This document shows, piece by piece, positions 58,827-64,000 of a stretch of DNA of 64,000 nt (position 1 is the first letter of the stretch; every line of letters begins with the position of its first letter). The notes below the pieces were generated by a model, which saw only the letters and a list, made by a program, of their open reading frames with translations, was not told the DNA's origin and ran no database searches. The position numbers and the translations under genes are program-made. Source of the stretch: Streptomyces gelaticus (GTDB lineage: Bacteria; Actinomycetota; Actinomycetes; Streptomycetales; Streptomycetaceae); assembly GCF_014649535.1 (NCBI RefSeq), contig NZ_BMTF01000010.1:1-64000 (forward strand), read 5' to 3'.

Positions 58827-58964
58827 TACTCATGTGCCGGGTGCACGTCTCATGGGACGGGTGCACGTCGTCCACGGGCCGGGTCCCTGCCGACGTGGCG
58901 CGCCCGGTGCTGGAGCGGTCCGACGAGGCGTCCGGGGAGAGGACGTGGAGTCCGGCCGGGGCGG

Positions 58965-59585
58965 CTACTCGAACCGTGTGACGTCACCGGCTCCCCGGCG
59001 GACGATCTCGGGTTCGCCGCCGGAGAAGTCGATGACCGTGGTCGGCTCGGTGCCGCAGTCGCCCGAGTCGATGACGGCGTCCACCACGTGGTCGAGCCGT
59101 TCCTTGATCTCCCAGCCCTGGGTCATGGGCTCGTCCTCGTCGGGCAGGAGCAGGGTGCTGGAGAGCAGCGGTTCCCCGAGTTCGGCGAGCAGCGCCTGCG
59201 CCACCACATGGTCGGGGATCCGGACTCCGACCGTCTTCTTCTTCGGGTGCAGCAACTGGCGCGGCACCTCCTTCGTCGCGGGAAGGATGAAGGTGTAACT
59301 GCCCGGCGTCGCCGCCTTGATCGCCCGGAACACATCGTTGTCGACATGCACGAACTGCCCGAGCTGGGCGAAGTTCTGGCAGACGAGCGTGAAGTGGTGA
59401 CGGTCGTCGAGGTTGCGGATCGACCGGATCCGGCCGATGCCGTCACGGCTGCCGAGCCGGCACCCCAGCGCGTAACAGGAGTCCGTCGGATACGCGACGA
59501 GCGCGCCGGACCTGATGCTGTCGGCCACGCCGCTGATGGTGCGCCGCTGAGGGTTCTCGGGGTGCACATCGAAGTACTTCGCCAT
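58965..59585 (-). CDS. L-threonylcarbamoyladenylate synthase family protein (Sua5/YciO/YrdC)
   Basis: 206 aa, single YrdC-fold domain: GALVAYPTDSCYALGCRLGS, RSIRNLDDRHHFTLVCQNFAQLGQFVHVDN, TPGSYTFILPATKEVPRQLLHPKKKTVGVRIPDH and EPTTVIDFSGGEPEIVRRGAGDV. The KxR and SxN family positions read R(I)RNLD and PTDSCYAL. The sequence is closer to YciO than to YrdC/Sua5 in the loop HFTLVCQNF, so a role in tRNA t6A formation is possible but not certain. The start ATG is 6 nt after TAGACT (59592-59597), an apparently leaderless promoter. Confidence 0.85.
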   Translation of the reverse strand: MAKYFDVHPENPQRRTISGVADSIRSGALVAYPTDSCYALGCRLGSRDGIGRIRSIRNLDDRHHFTLVCQNFAQLGQFVHVDNDVFRAIKAATPGSYTFILPATKEVPRQLLHPKKKTVGVRIPDHVVAQALLAELGEPLLSSTLLLPDEDEPMTQGWEIKERLDHVVDAVIDSGDCGTEPTTVIDFSGGEPEIVRRGAGDVTRFE

Positions 59586-59591
59586 TCGCGG

Positions 59592-59597
59592 AGTCTA
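59592..59597 (-). promoter_or_regulatory. -10 element (TAGACT) of a probable leaderless promoter for the Sua5-family gene
   Basis: Read on the minus strand, TAGACT ends 6 nt before the ATG at 59585. Confidence 0.45.
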
Positions 59598-59987
59598 AGC
59601 GCTCTGCGGTGTCCGCCCCTCGGATCGGGAACCACATGGCCGTATCGGGCGAGTCCCGGTTCGGCCTCGTGCCGATTTCGGCGACGAGGCCGAGCGTGGT
59701 GGCCAGGATGCCGGCGCCGGAACGGGGGACGGCGAGCCGCCGGTGACCTGCCTGCCGGGTCTCGGCAAGCCGCTCGGCCGGCGCTTGGGCAAGTCTCGCG
59801 ACCGTCGCCCTCGAACCGGCGCCGCGCACCGCCCGGGTCCGCGACGGCACGCCCGCCGACATTGGCTCGCGCGACCGGCGCGTCCTGGCCGCGGGGTGAG
59901 CCGGGCACGGCCCGCCCATGGCCGGCATGGGCGGGCCGCCCGGTTCCCGGGCAGAGCCCCGCCGGGTCCGCCGACCCGGCGCGCGGC
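59598..59987 (-). other. Mostly non-coding region with a possible ATPase-domain relic
   Basis: No clear gene. One minus-strand frame reads GAGILATTLGLVAEIGTRPN and DSPDTAMWFPI, which recalls the end of HATPase anti-sigma-type proteins, but it has no start, no clean stop and unclear flanks. I treat it as a possible relic. The hairpin at 59908-59938 is the only definite structure. Confidence 0.25.
59908..59938. terminator. Hairpin downstream of the small gene at 59988
   Basis: CGGCCCGCCCATG (59908-59920) / CATGGGCGGGCCG (59926-59938), 13-bp perfect stem, 5-nt loop, 50 nt past the minus-strand stop. Confidence 0.55.
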
Positions 59988-60221
59988 TCACGTGGTGCAC
60001 GAGGTGGTCCGGCTGACCCACTGGGCCAGGGTGATCTGCGTCGTCGGGCCGGTCCGGCCCGGCCCGCGGCGGGAGGACGTGTGGCCGCGGGCGGCCCTGG
60101 TGGCCGCGCACGCCTGCGCGTTCTTGCCCTGCCCGCGGGCGAGGGCGTCGCGCAGCAGGGTCAGGTGTGCGGGAACAGACTTCTCGCCGGACATCTGGGT
60201 CAGGCAGTGGGCTTCGGTCAT
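59988..60221 (-). CDS. Small hypothetical protein (77 aa)
   Basis: 77 aa from ATG 60221, which has GGAGG 8 nt upstream, one of the best ribosome binding sites in the window. The sequence MTEAHCLTQMSGEKSVPAHL and LLRDALARGQGKNAQACAATRAARG is basic, with two cysteines. No domain recognised. The reading frame remains open upstream to 60305 but the Shine-Dalgarno argues for 60221. It sits alone between the relic region and the third two-component operon. Confidence 0.5.
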   Translation of the reverse strand: MTEAHCLTQMSGEKSVPAHLTLLRDALARGQGKNAQACAATRAARGHTSSRRGPGRTGPTTQITLAQWVSRTTSCTT

Positions 60222-60366
60222 GGCGAAACCTCCGTTCATGGCTCCACCTTCGCCCAAAGACACCCCCCGGCACATCGTCCCCGCACAGTGATTCCCGACT
60301 ACCACGGCTGCGGTATCCGCTGCGCCGGACTACTGCCGGGACCGCCCGGGAGCACCGCGGCGACCG

Positions 60367-61062
60367 TCACGCGGACACCTCGGGGACGCTCGGCTCTCCC
60401 GCCGGAGTGACCAGCCCGCACTGATAGGCGACGACCACGAGCTGGGCTCGGTCACGGGCCGCCAGCTTGGTCATCGCCCGGTTGACGTGCGTCTTGGCGG
60501 TCAGCGGACTGACGAACAGACGGTCCGCGATCTCCTCGTTGGACAGGCCCAGCGCGACAAGGACCGTGACGTCGCGCTCCCGCGGCGTCAGGCACTCCAG
60601 CCGTTCGTGGACGGCCACCGGGCACGGATCCGGCTGGGCCAGGAACCGGGTGATCAGCGCGCGCGTCGCCGTCGGGGACAGCAGCGCCTCGCCGCCCGCG
60701 ACCGTACGGACGGCGTCGAGGAGCTCCTCGGGCCGCGCGCCCTTGCCCAAGAAGCCGCTGGCACCCGCACGCAGCGCCTCGGCGACGTGCTCGTCGTCCT
60801 CGAAAGTGGTCAGGATGAGCACCTTCACGTCCGCGAGGTCGGCTGACTCGCTGATGAGCCGGGTCGCCTCCAGGCCGTCCGTCTCCGGCATGCGGATGTC
60901 CATCAGGACCACGTCCGGACGGTGTGCGGCGGCCAGCTCGACCGCCTCGCGTCCGTTGGAGGCCTCGGCCACGGTCTCCATGTCGTCCGTGGCGTCGAAC
61001 AGCATTCTGAAGGTGCCCCGCAACAGGGCCTGATCATCAGCAAGCAGTACACGAATCGTCAT
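60367..61062 (-). CDS. NarL/FixJ-type response regulator
   Basis: 231 aa. Receiver: VLLADDQALLRG, phospho-acceptor Asp55 in VVLMDIRMPE, VLILTTFEDDEHV, FLGKGARPEELL. LuxR-type HTH: LTPRERDVTVLVALGLSNEEIADRLFVSPLTAKTHVNRAMTKL. Its start overlaps the histidine kinase end by 26 nt. The receiver Lys in FLGKGA is conserved in this subgroup. No linked target is visible; the DUF4139 gene diverges upstream of the kinase. Confidence 0.93.
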   Translation of the reverse strand: MTIRVLLADDQALLRGTFRMLFDATDDMETVAEASNGREAVELAAAHRPDVVLMDIRMPETDGLEATRLISESADLADVKVLILTTFEDDEHVAEALRAGASGFLGKGARPEELLDAVRTVAGGEALLSPTATRALITRFLAQPDPCPVAVHERLECLTPRERDVTVLVALGLSNEEIADRLFVSPLTAKTHVNRAMTKLAARDRAQLVVVAYQCGLVTPAGEPSVPEVSA

Positions 61063-62281
61063 GCCCGTCTCTCCGATCCCGTGCCGGGCCAGGGCGGCCG
61101 GGGCGCAGCGGCAGTTCGGCCGTCACGGTGAATCCGCCCTCGGGGCGTGGTCCCGCGTGCAGCCTGCCCCCGATCGTGGCAGCGCGCTCACGCATGCCGA
61201 TCAGCCCGTGACCGGCCCCGGGGCGAGGGCGGTGAGGACGGTGCGGTCCGGCGGACCCGTCGTCCTCGACCGTGATCGTAAGCCGTTCCCGGTGGTAGTG
61301 CAGGCACAGCCGGGCGTGATCGGCGCCGGCGTGCTTGCGCACATTGGTCAGGGACTCCTGCACGATGCGGTACGCGGCCAGGTCGACCGCCGGCTCCAGC
61401 GGTTCGGTCTCGCCGCACCGGGTGTGGCTCACGGCCAGCCCGACCCGTTCGAACGACGCCAGCAGGGCCGGCACCTGTGCCAGGCCCGGCATCGGGTCGC
61501 GCGGGGCCACCGGGTCGTCGGACTGCCGGAGCAGGCCCACGGTGACCCGTAGTTCGTCCAGTGCGGAGCGGCTGGTGTCCCGGATGTCCTCCAGCGCGGT
61601 CAGGATCTGTTCCGGCCGCTGGTCCACCAGGTGGACGGCGACGCCTGCCTGCGCGTTGATCAGGGCGATGTGGTGGGCGACGATGTCGTGCAGTTCGCGT
61701 GCGATCCGGACGCGTTCGGCCGCCACTCGCTGCCGGGCCTCCTGCTCGCGGGTGTGCTCCGCGTGCTCCGCCCGTTCCTCCACGGCCACCACATAGGCGC
61801 GGCGTGAGCGCACCCCGTCCCCGATCGCGGCAGGCAGTGCCGTCCAGGCCACCATCGCGACCGTGTCCGGCGCCAGCCAGGACTGCGGGGTGAACACGGC
61901 GGCGGTGCTCACCAGGACGGAGGCCGAGACAACTGCCGAAGTCCAGCCGGTACGCCGGTCGGTGCGCGCGGCCACGTTGTAGACGGCCACCAGGACCGGG
62001 CTCACCACCAGCGGGCTGTCCCGAACCCCGAGCAGCTCGTAGGCCACCCCGCATACGACGGTGGCGGCCAGTACACCGACCGGGTGGTCGCGCCGCCGTA
62101 CGAGTGCGGCGCAGCCGACAGCGGCCACCAGCACCGCGGGCCAGCGCAGCAGGAATTGGTGCTTGTGCGGTTCGATCGAGGCGGCCACGACCGACAGCAC
62201 GAACAGCACGGCCGAGACGACCCCGTCCGCCGCGCGGAGCCGGGCCAACGCTCCGGGCCTCCAACTGTTGATCACCGCCAT
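61037..62281 (-). CDS. Sensor histidine kinase (HisKA_3 family)
   Basis: 414 aa. About six hydrophobic stretches (VVSAVLFVLSVVAASIEP, WPAVLVAAVGCAALV, VLAATVVCGVAYELLG, VVSPVLVAVYNVAA, AVVSASVLVSTAAVF, VAMVAWTALPAAIG), then the phospho-acceptor box ERVRIARELHDIVAHHIALI and HATPase elements YRIVQESLTNVRKHAGADHARL and GAGHGLIGMRERAATIGG. No dedicated extracellular sensor domain. It ends inside the response regulator start (26-nt overlap), showing coupling. It is divergent from the DUF4139 gene across about 300 nt with no other gene. Confidence 0.92.
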   Translation of the reverse strand: MAVINSWRPGALARLRAADGVVSAVLFVLSVVAASIEPHKHQFLLRWPAVLVAAVGCAALVRRRDHPVGVLAATVVCGVAYELLGVRDSPLVVSPVLVAVYNVAARTDRRTGWTSAVVSASVLVSTAAVFTPQSWLAPDTVAMVAWTALPAAIGDGVRSRRAYVVAVEERAEHAEHTREQEARQRVAAERVRIARELHDIVAHHIALINAQAGVAVHLVDQRPEQILTALEDIRDTSRSALDELRVTVGLLRQSDDPVAPRDPMPGLAQVPALLASFERVGLAVSHTRCGETEPLEPAVDLAAYRIVQESLTNVRKHAGADHARLCLHYHRERLTITVEDDGSAGPHRPHRPRPGAGHGLIGMRERAATIGGRLHAGPRPEGGFTVTAELPLRPGRPGPARDRRDGHDDSCTAC

Positions 62282-62585
62282 CCCTCCACCGTAGGGTCGA
62301 CGGACGGATCAGGCATTGTCGCGCCTCGGCGGGGCCGGCCCGCTACCGCTGCCGTCCGTCCGCCGCTGCGGTGCTGTTTCCCGGTGCCGGACTGCGCGAG
62401 GGGGCGTCGTGGCCTCCCTTCCGCCCCTGTGGCAACGGGGTGCTGCGATACGGCGTCCGTCGCGCCCGAGGGTGTGGTCGGGTACAGCGCATTCCTCCCG
62501 GTCCTCCTGCCGGTCCGAGGCGGAGGAGCGGACCGCTCGCACGTAAGCTTCGCTCAGCATGGACACGGCAGGGGGGGCGGAGGAC
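62282..62585. other. 304-nt divergent intergenic region
   Basis: Separates the histidine kinase and DUF4139 starts. No gene seen; contains a loose GC-rich inverted element around 62510-62540 (CGGTCC ... GGACCG) that could be an operator or mRNA structure. Confidence 0.35.
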
Positions 62586-64000
62586 ATGACGGCCGATTCG
62601 GTACAGAGGTGGGAATCGACGCTCGATTCGGTCGTGGTGTACGCGCAGGGCGCGCTCTGCCGACGCCTGGCCCGGGGCAGTGTGCCGCCCGACGGCCGGG
62701 TGCGGGTGACGGGGCTCCCCCGTTCGCTGGACCCGGACACACTGCGGGCACGCGTCCTGGGCGCCCCCGGCGTACGCGTCGGCGAGGCCCGGGTGGAGGT
62801 CGAGGCCGAGCCGCTCGCCGCGGGTACACCCGACGGGTTGCGGCACGAGTTCGAGCGGCTGCACGACGCGTACGCGGCTGCGCAGGGCCGCCGGGACCGA
62901 CAGCTGAGCCGGATCGAGGAGATCAGGGCGCTCCACCCGGTCCCGCCCGCCCGCAGGCGCGACGACCCGCACCGCCGCACCCCCGTCGACGCGTGGCTGG
63001 AGCTGGCCGGCTTCGTCGAGGAACGGCTGGCGGGACTGCACCAGCGTCTCGTCGAGCTGGAGGAAACGCTGCGCGCCGCCGAGCACGCGCTCAATGTCGC
63101 CGCCGACAGGCTCGAACGCGCCTCCACCGATGCCCCGTCGGCGCGCGTGGAGACCACGGTCTGCGCGGCCCTGGCCCTCGACGGCGCCGGTGCTGCCGAG
63201 GTGGAGCTGGAGCTGGAATACGGGGTACCGGGCGCCGTCTGGGTGCCTTCCTACCGCCTCGCCCACCGCCAGGGGGACGACAGCGGCCGCCTGGTGCTGC
63301 GCGCCTCGGTCGCCCAGCGGACCGGCGAGGACTGGACCGACGTACGCGTCGCCCTGGCCACCGCCGATCTCCGGCGCCGCACCGACCTGCCGAGGCTCCG
63401 CTCGATCCGGATCGGACGCAGTCAGCCAGCCCCCGCGCCGTCCGGCTGGCGCGAGCCCCCGGCGGGGCTCTCCGACCTGTTCTCCGGGTACGACGCGGCA
63501 GGCCCCGGCCCGGCCCCGACCGCCCTGCCCCTGGCCGTCGGCGCCGGCTCAGCGTCCGGTCCCGTTCCGCCGCCGCCTCCCCCGCCGCCGGCACCGCAGG
63601 GCTACGCTGCCGCGCCGGCCGCGGAGCCGGCGCCCATCGGCGGATACAGAGCTCCCGCGGGGGCCTTCGGCGGCGGCATGCCCTTCGCCGCTGCCCCCGC
63701 CCCCATGGCGCCCGCGGCTCCCGGCCGGGCCGCGCCGCCGCCCCCTCCGGCACCGGAGCCCGGTCCGCCGCGGCCGAGCGGCACCGAGCTCGACTATGCC
63801 GTCCTCGTCCTGTGCGGCCCCGAGGAACAGGGCGGTCGCAGGGGCCGGCTGTTTCCCGGCTCTGCCTTCGACCCGGTGACGGCCGAGTACCGCCGCCGCG
63901 CCGAGACGGTGGCCGAGCTGCCGCTGCCCGGACAGGCCGTGCGACCCCGCGAGTCGGCGGGCTCCTTCGACCACCGCTTCGATGCCACCGCCCGCGCCGA
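62586..64000 (+). CDS. DUF4139 domain-containing protein (mucoidy inhibitor MuiA-like), C-terminus cut by window edge
   Basis: At least 471 aa, still open at 64000. The N-terminus (STLDSVVVYAQGALCRRLARGSV) matches the DUF4140/MuiA beginning. A helical coiled region follows (RHEFERLHDAYAAAQGRRDRQLSRIEEIR, VEERLAGLHQRLVELEETLRAAEHALNVAADRLE), then the DUF4139 strand region (LELEYGVPGAVWVPSYRLAH, VAQRTGEDWTDVRVALATADLRRRTDLPRL). A Pro/Ala/Gly-rich linker (about residues 310-395, with a run of eight Pro) breaks the domain. ATG 62586 (MTADSVQRW) is favoured; ATG 62559 is an alternative. Function unknown. Confidence 0.85.
   Translation, partial: MTADSVQRWESTLDSVVVYAQGALCRRLARGSVPPDGRVRVTGLPRSLDPDTLRARVLGAPGVRVGEARVEVEAEPLAAGTPDGLRHEFERLHDAYAAAQGRRDRQLSRIEEIRALHPVPPARRRDDPHRRTPVDAWLELAGFVEERLAGLHQRLVELEETLRAAEHALNVAADRLERASTDAPSARVETTVCAALALDGAGAAEVELELEYGVPGAVWVPSYRLAHRQGDDSGRLVLRASVAQRTGEDWTDVRVALATADLRRRTDLPRLRSIRIGRSQPAPAPSGWREPPAGLSDLFSGYDAAGPGPAPTALPLAVGAGSASGPVPPPPPPPPAPQGYAAAPAAEPAPIGGYRAPAGAFGGGMPFAAAPAPMAPAAPGRAAPPPPPAPEPGPPRPSGTELDYAVLVLCGPEEQGGRRGRLFPGSAFDPVTAEYRRRAETVAELPLPGQAVRPRESAGSFDHRFDATARA

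Noticed and set aside
59598..59720. HATPase (anti-sigma-like) gene
   Set aside because: Only a short similar-looking stretch (AEIGTRPN ... TAMWFPI) without start, stop or other motifs; kept only as a possible relic.
1..64000. CRISPR array, tRNA, rRNA, prophage or complete insertion sequence
   Set aside because: No regular direct-repeat array, no cloverleaf-like segment with CCA-type end, and no transposase or phage structural gene recognised on reading both strands.

Overview
The window is high-GC actinobacterial DNA, almost certainly Streptomyces. It has strong GC bias at third codon positions, frequent GTG and TTG starts, and Streptomyces-type conserved families (DUF6421, DUF5997, DUF5134, LVIVD protein with DUF305, geranylgeranyl-reductase-like flavoprotein). 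It looks like ordinary chromosome with many small operons. I saw no rRNA, tRNA, CRISPR array, prophage or intact insertion sequence.

Layout. 1-11.4 kb: the start of etfB, a flavin reductase and a thioredoxin; a PlsC-type acyltransferase; an overlapping operon DUF6421 > SDR > threonine aldolase; a glycerophosphodiesterase, an acetyltransferase and a VOC protein; then a MocR-type regulator divergent from a Tm-1-like/PEP-hydrolase-like pair. 11.5-18.8 kb: DUF5134, M56 peptidase, PAP2 phosphatase, HAD hydrolase, the divergent LVIVD/DUF305 pair, and an FprA-type ferredoxin reductase. 18.8-25.6 kb: an ArsR regulator and an Old Yellow Enzyme that share an operator-like half-site, separated by a decayed HxlR/NAD(P)H-binding pair and a DUF1877 gene; then a methyltransferase, an acetyltransferase, and a cupin divergent from a BNR-repeat protein across a striking concentric dyad.

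25.7-34.4 kb: a large secreted alpha/beta hydrolase with Calx-beta-like repeats, an Ung paralogue, a BadF-type sugar kinase, a degenerate CbiX-like protein, a lactonase and a FUSC membrane protein. 34.7-43.7 kb: a PimB-like mannosyltransferase, a two-component pair, a membrane acyltransferase, a secreted hydrolase, an Lrp regulator, a carboxyltransferase remnant and a Ser/Thr kinase. 44.1-55.7 kb: a secreted double protease (M4 fused to M28), an XRE regulator, a small ORF closed by a hairpin, DedA, a second two-component pair, an M20 dipeptidase remnant, a geranylgeranyl-reductase-like flavoprotein, and a LysR-type sensor domain without HTH facing DUF5997.

55.7-64 kb: a deaminase, an MFS transporter and a cytosine-deaminase-like amidohydrolase linked by two identical 16-bp palindromic sites with no local regulator; a Sua5-family protein; a third two-component pair; and the start of a DUF4139 protein that runs off the window.

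Recurring themes are (i) gene decay, with four clear remnants, (ii) several apparently leaderless promoters (TANNNT 6-8 nt before the start codon), and (iii) strong GC-rich hairpins between genes. The most distinctive items are the shared GGTATACC operon sites, the concentric dyad at 24.34 kb, the M4-M28 fusion, and the HTH-less LysR protein with a basic tail.
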